The notes: generated by a model not told the origin, from the letters alone. Numbered from the stretch's first letter, positions 50,202 to 59,204 are shown. The stretch is 64,000 nt of DNA from Mycolicibacterium sp. P9-22 (GCF_008329585.1 NZ_NPKP01000010.1:142115-206114); one strand, 5' to 3'. Numbers and translations are program-made.

Positions 50202-51344
50202 GTGAAGAGACTGGTTTTCGAAACCGAGCATGAGCAGCTCCGGGACACTGCCAAGCAGTTCCTGGAGAAGGAGTGTCTGCCCAATGTCGAGAAATGGGAG
50301 GCCAACCGCCTCGTCGACCGCGAAGCCTATGTGGCGGCAGGCAATTACGGTCTGATCGGGTTCAACATGCCCGAGGAGTACGGCGGCGGCGGAGTCGACG
50401 ACTTCCGCTTCAACGCGGTGATCGTCGAGGAGTTCTCCAAGTTCGGGCTGGCCTGCCCGGGAGTGAGCCTGCAGAACGATATCGTCGGCCCGTACTTCAA
50501 GAACCTGGCCACCAAGGAGCAGCTGGAGCGCTGGATGCCCGGTTTCGCCAGCGGTGAGCTGATCGGCGCGATCGCCATGAGCGAGCCGGGCGCGGGCAGC
50601 GATCTCGCGGGTATCAAGACCACCGCGGTGCGCGACGGTGATGACTTCATCATCAACGGCTCCAAGACCTTCATCTCCGCCGGTATCAACTCCGACCTGG
50701 TGGTCGTGGTGGCGCGCACCGACCCCGACGCCGGCCACAAGGGCTTCTCGTTGCTGGTGGTGGAGCGGGACACCCCGGGCTTCACCCGTGGCCGCAAGCT
50801 GGACAAGATGGGCCAGCACGCCGCTGACACCTCCGAGCTGAACTTCGAGGACGTCCGTGTCCCCGCGGCCAACCTGCTCGGCACCGAGGGCAAGGGTTTC
50901 TACCATCTGATGGAGAATCTGCCCTCGGAGCGGCTGTCCATCGCCATCGGCGGCGTCGCCGGGGCGCGGGCCACGTTCAACGAGACGTTGCAATACGTCA
51001 AGGACCGCAAGGCATTCGGTCAGCCGATCGGCAGCTTCCAGAACAGCCGCTTCGTGATGGCCGAGCTGGACACCGAACTCGACATCGCCGAGCAGTACGT
51101 CGACCGGTGCCTGCGCGCCGTCGTCGACGGTGAACTGACCGCGGTACAGGCGTCCAAGGCCAAGTGGTGGTGCACCGAGCTCGGTAAGAAGGTCGTGGAC
51201 TCCTGCCTGCAGCTGCACGGCGGCTACGGCTACATGAATGAGTACCGCGTCGCCAAGGACTACGTCGATGTGCGCATCCAGACGATCTACGGTGGCACCA
51301 CCGAGATCATGAAGGAGATCATCGGCCGCGACCTCGGCCTCTAG
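50202..51344 (+). CDS. Acyl-CoA dehydrogenase
   Basis: 380-residue FAD-dependent acyl-CoA dehydrogenase. FAD/substrate motifs AMSEPGAGSDLAGI and FISAGINSDLVVVVART, RKAFGQPIGSFQNSRFVMA, and the catalytic glutamate of YGGTTEIMKEI (about Glu368), the usual mid-chain-type position. GTG at 50202 follows the hydratase stop by 2 nt. Electron acceptor would be ETF, encoded elsewhere. Last gene of the operon, ended by the hairpin at 51357-51389. Confidence 0.94.
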   Translation: MKRLVFETEHEQLRDTAKQFLEKECLPNVEKWEANRLVDREAYVAAGNYGLIGFNMPEEYGGGGVDDFRFNAVIVEEFSKFGLACPGVSLQNDIVGPYFKNLATKEQLERWMPGFASGELIGAIAMSEPGAGSDLAGIKTTAVRDGDDFIINGSKTFISAGINSDLVVVVARTDPDAGHKGFSLLVVERDTPGFTRGRKLDKMGQHAADTSELNFEDVRVPAANLLGTEGKGFYHLMENLPSERLSIAIGGVAGARATFNETLQYVKDRKAFGQPIGSFQNSRFVMAELDTELDIAEQYVDRCLRAVVDGELTAVQASKAKWWCTELGKKVVDSCLQLHGGYGYMNEYRVAKDYVDVRIQTIYGGTTEIMKEIIGRDLGL

Positions 51345-51356
51345 CCGGAACGCGAA

Positions 51357-51389
51357 AACGGCGCCCACTCATGACGAGTGGGCGCCGTT
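51357..51389. terminator. Strong bidirectional hairpin terminator
   Basis: A perfect 14-bp stem (AACGGCGCCCACTC with its complement) and a 5-nt ATGAC loop. It sits 12 nt after the acyl-CoA dehydrogenase stop and 12 nt before the convergent fasciclin stop, so it can serve both transcripts. A short T-rich run but no long U-tract follows. Confidence 0.75.
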
Positions 51390-51401
51390 GTCGTGTGAGA
51401 A

Positions 51402-52184
51402 CTAGCCCGCCGGCGCGGTCTCGGTGACCGTGACCGTGGCCGGAGCCTCGGCCGGGCCACTCGGCGGCGCGGAGGTCGTGGTCTCCGTGGCGGACGTGGC
51501 GGACGTGGCGGACGTGGTGGACGTGGTCGACGTGGTGCTGGTCGTCGAGGTGCTGGTGGTGACCGGAGTCGGCGCCGCGGCCGGATCCAGCACGGTGTCG
51601 ATGATGTAGACACGCATGTGGTCCGCGCCGATACCGCCGCACTCGACCTTGGCGTCGTTGACGGTGATATCGCCGCCGCTGCCCTTGACGATCACCGGCT
51701 TGCCCTGCTGGGTGTAGACGGTGCCCTCGATATCGTCGGGGCCGAGGATGCCGAGCGCCATGTGGTAGTACACCAATGCGGTCAACGCGACCGGGTCGGT
51801 CTTGAGCGACTCCAGCTTCTCGGGCGGCAGCTTCGCGAACGCCGCGTCGCTGGGCGCGAACACGATGTACGGACCGTTGTCGAGCACCGCGGCCACGTTC
51901 ACCTCCGGATTGACCTGCCCGGAGATGGCATTGCTGAAGGTGGAGATCGCTGGGATGCTCGCCAGCGCGGCCGAGGACTGTGCCTTGGCCAGGCCGGTCA
52001 GCGAACCGGGGCCGGTGGGCACCGACTTCACGGTGGCGTCACACGTGGGGCCCTTCGGTTCTGCGATCACCATCTGGGGTGTGGTGGTGGGGTCGTCGGC
52101 GTGAGCCGTGACGGTGGTTCCTGCGAAAACGATGGCCGACGATGCGACCACCACGCCGAAGAGTTTGCCGGTGCGAGCGTGCAC
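51402..52184 (-). CDS. Secreted fasciclin-domain protein with Ser/Thr repeat tail
   Basis: 260-residue exported protein of the FAS1 family, like MPT70/MPT83. A signal peptide (LFGVVVASSAIVFAGTTVTAHA, cleavage near residue 30) has no lipobox. The FAS1 domain (about 60-200) shows AVLDNGPYIVFAPSDAAFAKLP, LVYYHMALG and VYIIDTVLDP. The tail is a low-complexity TST/TSA repeat of about 30 residues ending TVTVTETAPAG, a probable glycosylation-prone linker. GTG at 52184 with GGGAGGA upstream. The gene is separated by 149 bp from the MFS gene. Cell-surface adhesion is a known FAS1 role; here inferred. Confidence 0.88.
   Translation of the reverse strand: MHARTGKLFGVVVASSAIVFAGTTVTAHADDPTTTPQMVIAEPKGPTCDATVKSVPTGPGSLTGLAKAQSSAALASIPAISTFSNAISGQVNPEVNVAAVLDNGPYIVFAPSDAAFAKLPPEKLESLKTDPVALTALVYYHMALGILGPDDIEGTVYTQQGKPVIVKGSGGDITVNDAKVECGGIGADHMRVYIIDTVLDPAAAPTPVTTSTSTTSTTSTTSTTSATSATSATETTTSAPPSGPAEAPATVTVTETAPAG
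51487..51531. repeat. 9-bp tandem repeat in the fasciclin gene
   Basis: Five consecutive 9-mers on the + strand: three identical GTGGCGGAC, then GTGGTGGAC and GTGGTCGAC, continuing in degenerate form to about 51560. In the minus-strand gene each unit encodes Thr-Ser-Ala or Thr-Ser-Thr. Copy number may vary between strains. Confidence 0.75.
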
Positions 52185-52333
52185 GTGTTTTTCCTCCCGC
52201 TCATGACTGGGTCGGCGCGTCTCAAGCGGGGACGCGGCTGACCGATTTGTTCAAAGCCTCGGTTTCAAAGCCTCTGGCGTCCCCGCGGCGCCGGATGAAT
52301 CGTATGCGTCCTGGTGAGCGCAGCCAAATGCCA

Positions 52334-53587
52334 CTACACCGGGGTGGCGGGCCTGCGCACTCCCGCGCAGAGCAGCGCGGCCACGAAACACAGCCCCGCG
52401 GCGAGGTAAAACGCCAGGTCATAGGTGCCCTGCAGGTCCCGGATCCAGCCCGCGCCGGCTGCTGCGATGGCCGCCCCGAGCTGGTGTGAGGCAAACACCC
52501 AGCCGAACACGATGGGCGAGCGGGTTCCGAAGAAATCGCGGCACAGCACGATCGTCGGCGGCACCGTGGCCACCCAGTCCAGCCCGTAGAAGATGATGAA
52601 CACCCACGTGCCCGGCTCGGCGTTCGGGGACAGCAGCGACGGCAGCAACAGCAGCGAGACACCCCGCCCGGCGTAGTAGACGCACAGCAGCAGGCGTGGG
52701 TCCACCCGGTCGGTGAGCCAGCCCGAGAAGATCGTTCCGGCCACGTCCAGGACGCCGATGGTGGCCAGCAGGCCGGCCGCCAGCGTGGTGGGCATGCCGT
52801 GATCGTTGGCCGCCGGGATGAAATGTGTGCCGATGAGGCCGTTGGTGGTCATCCCGCAGATCGCGAAACTGGCGGCCAGCAGCCAGAACGCTCGGGACCG
52901 CAGGCCGATCCGCAGCCCGTCGAAGGCGGCGCCGAAGGTTCCCGTCGGCAGCTCGGCGGGTTCGGTGCTGGTGGCGCCGTACGCGGTCAGTCCGATGTCC
53001 TGCGGACGGTTGCGCATGAACAACGCCACCAGCGGCACCACGGCCAGCGCGGCGGCCGCCACGATGAGCGACGCCCAGCGCCAGCCGTGCCGGGTGGTCA
53101 CCTCGGCCACCACGGGCAGGAAGATCAGCTGCCCGGTGGCACTGGCGGCCGTCAGCACGCCGGTGACCAGGCCGCGCCGCGCCTCGAACCAGCGGGTGGC
53201 CACCGTCGCGACGAAACCCATCGAGATGGCGCCGGTCCCGACTCCGACGAGCACACCCCACAGCAGCACCAGTTGCCAGCTGGCGGTCATCACGACGCTC
53301 AGCGCCGAACCGGCGGCGATCAGAGCGAGCGCGCCCGACAGCACCGGCCGGACACCGAAGCGGTCCATCAGCGCGGCAGCGAACGGGGCGGTGACACCGT
53401 AGAGCGTCATGTTGACCGCCATCGCGACGCCGACGGTGCCGTGCGACCAGCCGAACTCATGGTGCAGCGGGTTCATCATGACCCCTGGTACCGACCTGAA
53501 CGCGGCGGCGCCGAGGATCGCGACGAAGCTGACGCCGGCCACCACCCAGGCCCAGTGCAGGCGGCCGCGGGCGCGCAGAAGTGTCAT
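52334..53587 (-). CDS. MFS transporter
   Basis: 417-residue major-facilitator permease with about twelve helices. The first helices read HWAWVVAGVSFVAILGAAAF, then a PLHHEFGWSHGTVGVAMAVN segment; MDRFGVRPVLSG is the loop 2-3 motif, and a long loop lies in the middle. The pattern resembles monocarboxylate/oxalate-type MFS proteins. ATG at 53587; an in-frame GTG at 53611 would add eight residues. Divergent from the GlxA-type regulator, which may control it. Substrate unknown. Confidence 0.88.
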   Translation of the reverse strand: MTLLRARGRLHWAWVVAGVSFVAILGAAAFRSVPGVMMNPLHHEFGWSHGTVGVAMAVNMTLYGVTAPFAAALMDRFGVRPVLSGALALIAAGSALSVVMTASWQLVLLWGVLVGVGTGAISMGFVATVATRWFEARRGLVTGVLTAASATGQLIFLPVVAEVTTRHGWRWASLIVAAAALAVVPLVALFMRNRPQDIGLTAYGATSTEPAELPTGTFGAAFDGLRIGLRSRAFWLLAASFAICGMTTNGLIGTHFIPAANDHGMPTTLAAGLLATIGVLDVAGTIFSGWLTDRVDPRLLLCVYYAGRGVSLLLLPSLLSPNAEPGTWVFIIFYGLDWVATVPPTIVLCRDFFGTRSPIVFGWVFASHQLGAAIAAAGAGWIRDLQGTYDLAFYLAAGLCFVAALLCAGVRRPATPV

Positions 53588-53668
53588 GCGTCGATGGTCG
53601 CGGGTCCTCACCGGTGCCGCCTAGTGGCATAAACGACAGCACTCGTCAAAAACGTGCCAAACTGGGGT

Positions 53669-54625
53669 ATGCACCGTGTGACCGTCCTGCTGCTGCCGCC
53701 GGTCGTGGGTTTCGACGCCACCATCGCCCCGACACTGTTCGGCAGCGCCGTGGCTGCCGACGGCTCTCCGCTCTACGAGGTGACGACGTGTGCTGTCGAA
53801 CCGGGCCCGGTCGCGGCCACCACGGGGTTCGCCATGCTGCCCGGCGCCGGCCCCGAGGCGCTGGCCGCCGCGGACACCGTCGTCATCCCCGGCACCCGGT
53901 ACCCACCCGCCCGGATAGACGGCACGCTGGCACCCGAGGTGACCGCCGCGTTGCGCACGATCCGGCCCGGCACCCGGCTGGTCTCGATCTGCACCGGCGC
54001 CTTCGTGCTGGCCGCCGCCGGGCTGCTGGACGGCCGCCCGGCGACCACGCACTGGCGCTTCGCCGACACGCTGCGGACGCTGTTCCCCGGCGTGCGGGTC
54101 GACGAGAACGTGTTGTTCGTCGACGACGGAGATGTGCTCACCTCGGCGGGCCTGGCCGCCGGGATCGACCTGTGCCTGCACATCATCCGGTCCGATCACG
54201 GCGCGCAGGTGGCCAACGAGGTGGCCCGCTACTGCGTGGTGCCCCCATGGCGGGAAGGCGGTCAGGCGCAGTTCATCGACCGTCACGTCCCGGTCGCCGA
54301 TCACGCCTCCACCGCCGCCACCCGGCAGTGGGCGCTGGCCCACCTCGACCAAGAGCTGACGGTTCAGGCGCTGGCGCGGCAGGCACATATGAGCCCGCGC
54401 ACCTTCAACCGCCGCTTCCGCGCCGAAACCGGTGAGGCGCCGGGCAGTTGGATACGCAACCGGCGCATCGACCGGGCCCGGGAGCTCCTGGAATCCCGGG
54501 ATCTGCCCATCGACGAGGTTGCCCGGTTGTCCGGGCTGGGCACCGGGGGCAACCTGCGTCACCATCTGCGCCGTGGCGTCGGCATGTCCCCGTCGAGTTA
54601 TCGCAAGGTGTATCAGGGCGTCTAG
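53669..54625 (+). CDS. GlxA-type AraC-family regulator (DJ-1/PfpI + HTH)
   Basis: 318-residue regulator. The N-terminal DJ-1/PfpI domain (about 1-190) contains LVSICTGAFVLAAAGLLDGR with the nucleophile-elbow cysteine. The C-terminal AraC module (about 220-318) has two HTH motifs: LTVQALARQAHMSPRTFNRRF and LPIDEVARLSGLGTGGNLRHHL. ATG at 53669 is preceded by GGGGT. Divergent from an MFS permease and only 5 nt upstream of the gamma-carbonic-anhydrase gene, so it probably heads that operon. Effector unknown. Confidence 0.9.
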   Translation: MHRVTVLLLPPVVGFDATIAPTLFGSAVAADGSPLYEVTTCAVEPGPVAATTGFAMLPGAGPEALAAADTVVIPGTRYPPARIDGTLAPEVTAALRTIRPGTRLVSICTGAFVLAAAGLLDGRPATTHWRFADTLRTLFPGVRVDENVLFVDDGDVLTSAGLAAGIDLCLHIIRSDHGAQVANEVARYCVVPPWREGGQAQFIDRHVPVADHASTAATRQWALAHLDQELTVQALARQAHMSPRTFNRRFRAETGEAPGSWIRNRRIDRARELLESRDLPIDEVARLSGLGTGGNLRHHLRRGVGMSPSSYRKVYQGV

Positions 54626-54630
54626 CTACG

Positions 54631-55152
54631 ATGACGGCCATGCCTGAACCGCTGATCATCCCCATCCAGGGCCGCGCCCCGCAGCTGCACGCCGAATCGT
54701 GGGTGGCGCCGAACGCCAGTGTGATCGGTCCGGTGACACTCGCAGCGAAGGTCAGCGTCTGGTACAGCGCCACCCTGCGCGCCGAGTTCGAACCCATCGA
54801 GATCGGGTTCGGCTCCAACCTCCAGGACGGTGTCACCGCTCACGTCGACCCGGGTTTTCCGCTGCGCGTCGGCGCCGGGGTGAGCGTCGGTCACAACGCG
54901 GTGCTGCACGGGTGCACCATCGAGGACGACTGTCTGATCGGGATGGGCGCGATCGTCCTCAACGGGGCGGTCATCGGCGCGGGCTCGCTGGTCGGGGCGG
55001 GCGCGGTGATCCCGCAGGGCGCCGTCATCCCGCCCGGCTCGCTGGTCGCGGGCGTACCGGGCAAGGTGCGCCGCGATCTCAGCGAGGACGAGAAAGCGGG
55101 CAACAAACTGAACGCGCAGGTCTATCAGGGACTCATCGAGCTGCATCGATAG
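54631..55152 (+). CDS. Gamma-carbonic anhydrase-like hexapeptide-repeat protein
   Basis: 173-residue left-handed beta-helix protein. Hexapeptide repeats run from VAPNASVIGPVTL to PPGSLVAGVPGKVRR, and the three zinc histidines of gamma-carbonic anhydrases are present: His71 (VTAHVDPG), His88 (VGHNAVLHG) and His93. ATG at 54631; ATG 54640 is close by. Trimeric metalloenzyme expected; many bacterial relatives have low or no carbonic anhydrase activity, so the reaction is uncertain. Start is 5 nt after the regulator gene. Confidence 0.88.
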   Translation: MTAMPEPLIIPIQGRAPQLHAESWVAPNASVIGPVTLAAKVSVWYSATLRAEFEPIEIGFGSNLQDGVTAHVDPGFPLRVGAGVSVGHNAVLHGCTIEDDCLIGMGAIVLNGAVIGAGSLVGAGAVIPQGAVIPPGSLVAGVPGKVRRDLSEDEKAGNKLNAQVYQGLIELHR

Positions 55153-55190
55153 CCCGGTTACTTCCGCGCCGGCGTGGGTACGTTGGGGCT

Positions 55191-56318
55191 ATGCGGATCC
55201 TGTTGACGGGTGCCACCGGCTACATCGGCTCACGCCTCGTCACCGAACTGCTCGAGGCCGGCCACCAGGTCGTGGTGACCAGCCGCAACCCCGCCCGGCT
55301 CGGGGATTACGGCTGGTTCGACGACGTCACCGTGGTCGCCATGGACGCACGCGAATCCGAGTCCGCCGCAGTGGCTTTCGAGCTGGCGGGTCAGGTCGAC
55401 GTGGTGTACTACCTGTTGCACGGGATCGGGGAAACGGGTTTCCGGGAGTCCGACAACCGTGCCGCGGCCAATGTCGCCGAGGCCGCCCGCACGGCGGGGG
55501 CACGTCGCATCGTCTACCTGGGTGGGTTCGTGCCCGGGGGTGAAACGCTGTCGGATCACCTGGCCGGCCGCGCCGAGGTGGCCGAGGCGTTGCACGTCGA
55601 CGGCGGTGCCGAGGTCGTCTGGCTGGGTGCCGCACTGATCATCGGCGCGGGCTCGACGTCGTTCGAGATCCTGCGCTACGTCAGTGACCGGTTCCCGGTG
55701 CTGCCGCTGCCGAGCTGGATGTCCAACCCGATCGATCCGATCTCCATCCGCGATGTGCTCTATTACCTTGTGGCCGCCGCGGATTCGGAGCGCGTCCCGG
55801 CAGGGTCCTATGACATCAGCGGCACCGAGACCACCACCTACCGCGACCTGCTCGCCAGTTACGCGCAGCGGAGTGGCAACTGGCAGTTCGAGATCCCGGT
55901 CGGTGATATCCCCACCGGCCTGGTGTCGATGGTGTCGGCGGTGGCGCTGCCGGTGCCCGGCGGTCTGACCTCGGATCTCACTGCCTCCCTTGACTATCCG
56001 ATGACGGCCAGCGGGGCCGGCCTGCGTGGTCTGGTGCCCGACCCGGAGGGCGGTCTGCTGAGCGTGGGCGACGCGATCCAGCGATCACTGGCCATGCACC
56101 CGCGGCGCCCGGTCAACAATCTGGCCGACTCGCATCACCTCGCCGATACCGACCCGGATTGGGCAGGCGGCGACACCGCCCGCATCCGGCAGCTCACACC
56201 CTGGATCGCCAGACCCGCGCTGTCCATGCTGGCGCCGCTGCCGGGGCCGGCCAGGGCCGCGGTGCGGACCGGTCTCGACGCGCTGGCGGAGCTGGCGGCC
56301 AAGGTCGACCCGCGATGA
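55191..56318 (+). CDS. NAD(P)-binding epimerase/reductase-like protein
   Basis: 375-residue extended SDR-type protein of the NAD(P)H-binding/DUF2867-like group. The Rossmann motif LLTGATGYIGSRLV is at the N-terminus, with YYLLHGIGETGF, RIVYLGGFVPGG and NPIDPISIRDVLYYLV later. The usual YxxxK is absent, as in many atypical NmrA/epimerase-like proteins. The C-terminal third is unlike known domains. ATG at 55191; overlaps the next gene by 4 nt. Function unknown. Confidence 0.82.
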   Translation: MRILLTGATGYIGSRLVTELLEAGHQVVVTSRNPARLGDYGWFDDVTVVAMDARESESAAVAFELAGQVDVVYYLLHGIGETGFRESDNRAAANVAEAARTAGARRIVYLGGFVPGGETLSDHLAGRAEVAEALHVDGGAEVVWLGAALIIGAGSTSFEILRYVSDRFPVLPLPSWMSNPIDPISIRDVLYYLVAAADSERVPAGSYDISGTETTTYRDLLASYAQRSGNWQFEIPVGDIPTGLVSMVSAVALPVPGGLTSDLTASLDYPMTASGAGLRGLVPDPEGGLLSVGDAIQRSLAMHPRRPVNNLADSHHLADTDPDWAGGDTARIRQLTPWIARPALSMLAPLPGPARAAVRTGLDALAELAAKVDPR

Positions 56319-57028
56319 CCGAACGCCCCACCCGGACCCGGTACCGATTGACCCAACCGTGGTGGAAGCGGCGCGCCATCGGGGTGCCGGAAACCGCGGC
56401 CGTGGTGCTGCGGCGCCGGGTGACAGTGGGTGTGTTCCTGTCGATCGGGGCGGTGCTGCTCGCGTTCTCCCTGAGCCGGTCACCCGGTGACGCGTCGTTC
56501 TACTGGCTGACCCTGGCCATGGCCGCGACGTGGATCGTGGGGGCGTTCGCTTCCGGGCCGGTGCCGTTGGGCAGTATGCAGTACGGCGGTCAGCAGCGAA
56601 GTCCGGTGCTGCTGGGCACGGTCGTCGGACTCGGCCTGGCCGCCGCATTCGTGGTCGGCGGTCTGGTCGCCCGGGAGATTCCCGGGGTGCGCGAATACAT
56701 CACGGCCGTGCTGGAATTCGCCAACCAGGGCACGCTGCCGCTGGTCGTGTTCATCACCCTGATCAACGGCATCGCCGAGGAGTTGTTCTTCCGCGGCGCG
56801 CTGTACTCGGCGCTCGGCACCCTCTATCCGGTGGCCGTCTCGACCGCCGTCTACATCGTCACGACCCTGGCCTCGGGCAACCCGATGCTCGGTTTCGCGG
56901 CGGTGCTGCTCGGCACGGTATGCGCCCTGCAGCGACGGCTCACCGGGGGCGTGCTCGCGCCGATGCTCACCCACTTCTGGTGGGGGCTGGCGATGGTGCT
57001 GGCGCTGCCGCCGATCTTCGGTGTCTGA
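56315..57028 (+). CDS. CPBP-family intramembrane metalloprotease
   Basis: 237-residue integral membrane protein of the CPBP (CAAX protease/bacteriocin-processing, Abi) family. The motif EELFFRGALYSAL (Glu-Glu and Arg) follows several helices, and the last helix has LTHFWWGLAMVL with the histidine. ATG at 56315 overlaps the previous stop (ATGA), and the stop abuts the convergent MFS stop with no gap (TGATCA). Substrate unknown. Confidence 0.87.
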   Translation: MTERPTRTRYRLTQPWWKRRAIGVPETAAVVLRRRVTVGVFLSIGAVLLAFSLSRSPGDASFYWLTLAMAATWIVGAFASGPVPLGSMQYGGQQRSPVLLGTVVGLGLAAAFVVGGLVAREIPGVREYITAVLEFANQGTLPLVVFITLINGIAEELFFRGALYSALGTLYPVAVSTAVYIVTTLASGNPMLGFAAVLLGTVCALQRRLTGGVLAPMLTHFWWGLAMVLALPPIFGV

Positions 57029-58291
57029 TCACCTGTCGAGCGGGTGCTCGATCTCGTCGTGGTACATCCGGGCAGCGAAATAGGCGATCAATCCCAGGAA
57101 CACCGGGCCGACGCCGGCCACCAGATAGATGGTCTCGATGGAGATCACCTTGGACAACGGCCCGGCCAGCGCCATCGACACCGGCATGAATACCAGCGAC
57201 ACGAAGAAATCCAGGCTGGAAACCCGGCCCAGCATCGCCGACGGCACCCGCCGTTGCAGCAGCGTGCCCCAGATGACCATGGCCGCACCGCTTGTCACGC
57301 CGATGATGAAGGACGCCAAGGCCATCAACGGAAACGATGACGTGTATCCGATGGCGATGATCGGCAGATTGCCCAGGCCCCAGCACACCATCAACGCCGT
57401 CATGTAACGCTTCGGCAGCCGCCACGAGGACACTGCGAGCGCTCCGACGGCGCTGCCGAGTCCGAACGCGGCCAACACGAACCCGAAGATCCGTTCGCCG
57501 TGCTCGAAGCGCGCGTTGGTGATGAAAGGCAGCAGCACTTCGATCGGGCCCATGATGAGCAGGATGAACCCGCTGGCGAACAGCAGAGTGGCCAGCAGCC
57601 ACGGGGTGCGCACCATGAAGACGAAACCCTCACGCAGGTCGGTGAGGACATGCGGTCTCTCATGTTCGGGTTCGGCTCGTTGCACGACGGGACGTGTCGC
57701 AATCAGCAGCGTGAGGCCGATGCCGAACAGCACGGCGCAGATGACCAGACCGACGGTGGGGAAGGTGGCGCCGATCAGCAGGCCGGCCGCGGCCGGGCCG
57801 ATGGCCTGCTGCAGCGTCGGGCGCATGACGCCTTCAATCCCGTTGGCGGCCAGTAGTTGCTCCGGCGGCAGCAGCCGCGGAAGGTAGGCGCTGTACGCCG
57901 GGAAGAAGAAGGCCGCCGCGATACCGAGGGCCGCGGACGCGACCGCCATATGCCACAGCCGCAGCGAATCGAGCAGGCCCAGCACCGCCACCGAGGTCAC
58001 CGCGGCGGTGTTGACCGCCTCGACCAGGATGATGATGCCGCGCTGCGGGAACCGGTCCGCGGCGATGCCGCCGACCAGGACGAACGCGACCAGGCCGACG
58101 GCCATGCACGCCGCGACCAGGGACAGCGCGGCCGGGTCGTTGCTGATGGCGATGACCTGCAGTGCCATCACCACGGTCCACATGCCGGTGGCGAAGATCG
58201 ACAGCGCGACGGCGGCGATCAGCAGGCGGTAATCGCGGATCTTGAAGGGTGCGAGTACGCGCCAGCCACCACCGTCCAATTGCGTACTCAC
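57029..58291 (-). CDS. MFS multidrug-type exporter
   Basis: 420-residue major-facilitator exporter with about twelve helices: FKIRDYRLLIAAVALSIFATG, DRFPQRGIIILVEAVNTAAV, then AAFFFPAYSAYLPRLLPPEQL, which is characteristic of the DHA3 group including macrolide exporters and Tap-like proteins. GTG at 58291 with a weak ribosome site. It starts 57 nt after the echA-type stop and may be on the same transcript. Drug or metabolite export is inferred; no specificity can be seen. Confidence 0.87.
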   Translation of the reverse strand: MSTQLDGGGWRVLAPFKIRDYRLLIAAVALSIFATGMWTVVMALQVIAISNDPAALSLVAACMAVGLVAFVLVGGIAADRFPQRGIIILVEAVNTAAVTSVAVLGLLDSLRLWHMAVASAALGIAAAFFFPAYSAYLPRLLPPEQLLAANGIEGVMRPTLQQAIGPAAAGLLIGATFPTVGLVICAVLFGIGLTLLIATRPVVQRAEPEHERPHVLTDLREGFVFMVRTPWLLATLLFASGFILLIMGPIEVLLPFITNARFEHGERIFGFVLAAFGLGSAVGALAVSSWRLPKRYMTALMVCWGLGNLPIIAIGYTSSFPLMALASFIIGVTSGAAMVIWGTLLQRRVPSAMLGRVSSLDFFVSLVFMPVSMALAGPLSKVISIETIYLVAGVGPVFLGLIAYFAARMYHDEIEHPLDR

Positions 58292-58348
58292 CCATAGATG
58301 GTCGCCGACCGTGGCCTGTCAGTCCATTGATTTTCCGTGGGCCCGGGG

Positions 58349-59143
58349 TCAGGAGTCGGTGAAGCGGGCCTGCCGGCCCTCCTGGAACGCCTTGGTGCCC
58401 TCGGCGAAATCCCGGGACGTGAGCAGGATCAGCTGGCCCTCGCGTTCGCGCCCGATGGCCGCTTCCAGCTCGGTGAGAGTCGCGTCGTTGATGGCCTGTT
58501 TGGTCCTGCGTAACGCGACGGCCGGTCCACTGGCCAGGGTGCCGAGCACCTTGGCCACGGCCGCGTCGAGGTCCTCGGGGGCATGAACCGAGGTGACCAG
58601 GCCCCAGTCGTAGGCCTCGGCCGCGGTGATGCGCTCGGCCAGCAACGCCATCCGCTGCGCGCGGATCCGGCCCACCGCCGCCGCGATCAGCGCCGACGCG
58701 CCGCCGTCGGGCATCAGCCCGATCTTGGTGAACGCCAGCATGAAAAACGCCTTCTCCGAGGCGAGTACGACGTCGCAGGCGATGGCCAGCGAGACGCCCA
58801 CGCCCGCGGCCGGCCCCTGCACCACCGAGACGACGGGCTTGGGCAGCGCGACGATGGAACGCACCGCCCGATTGGCGGCGTCGAGCACCACCTCGGGTCC
58901 GTTGACGGACTTCGCGGACACATCCTCGGCGCTGATACCGGCGCCCGAGCTGAAACCGCGGCCCGCGCCGGACAACTTCACGACGCGGACCGCAGGATCG
59001 GTGGCGGCCGCCTCGAGGGCGTCGGCGATACCGGTCAGCATGGCCTCCGACAGCGAGTTCAGGCTGTCGGGCCGATTCAGGGTCACCGCCAGCACGCCAT
59101 CGGCGAGCTCCACGGTCAACTGATCGATGCTGCGATACGTCAT
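58349..59143 (-). CDS. Crotonase-family protein of enoyl-CoA isomerase type
   Basis: 264-residue crotonase. The oxyanion loop GRGFSSGAGISAED and GPAAGVGVSLAIACD are present, but the two glutamates of hydratases are absent: GVGVSLA and AFTKIGLMPD replace them. The aspartate of LMPDGG matches PaaG/isomerase-type enzymes, so Delta3-Delta2 isomerisation is more likely than hydration. Position, divergent from mcr, matches echA10/echA11 (Rv1142c/Rv1141c) in M. tuberculosis. ATG at 59143. Upstream of an MFS gene on the same strand. Confidence 0.88.
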   Translation of the reverse strand: MTYRSIDQLTVELADGVLAVTLNRPDSLNSLSEAMLTGIADALEAAATDPAVRVVKLSGAGRGFSSGAGISAEDVSAKSVNGPEVVLDAANRAVRSIVALPKPVVSVVQGPAAGVGVSLAIACDVVLASEKAFFMLAFTKIGLMPDGGASALIAAAVGRIRAQRMALLAERITAAEAYDWGLVTSVHAPEDLDAAVAKVLGTLASGPAVALRRTKQAINDATLTELEAAIGREREGQLILLTSRDFAEGTKAFQEGRQARFTDS

Positions 59144-59188
59144 CTGTACGCCCTCAGGTTCGGCGGGTAGGTGACCCGCGGCCGGTCG

Positions 59189-59204
59189 ACTTGGTTATAC
59201 AAGT
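59189..59204. promoter_or_regulatory. Inverted repeat between echA-type gene and mcr
   Basis: ACTTG-6 nt-CAAGT, 5-bp arms, lies in the 113-bp divergent region 45 nt from the echA-type start and 52 nt from mcr. Its GTTATA centre could also overlap a -10 element. A shared operator for both genes is plausible; no nearby regulator gene is seen. Confidence 0.4.

Noticed and set aside
51487..51560. Short regular repeats considered as a CRISPR array
   Set aside because: The 9-bp units have no spacers, lie in frame inside a secreted protein's linker and encode a Thr/Ser repeat.
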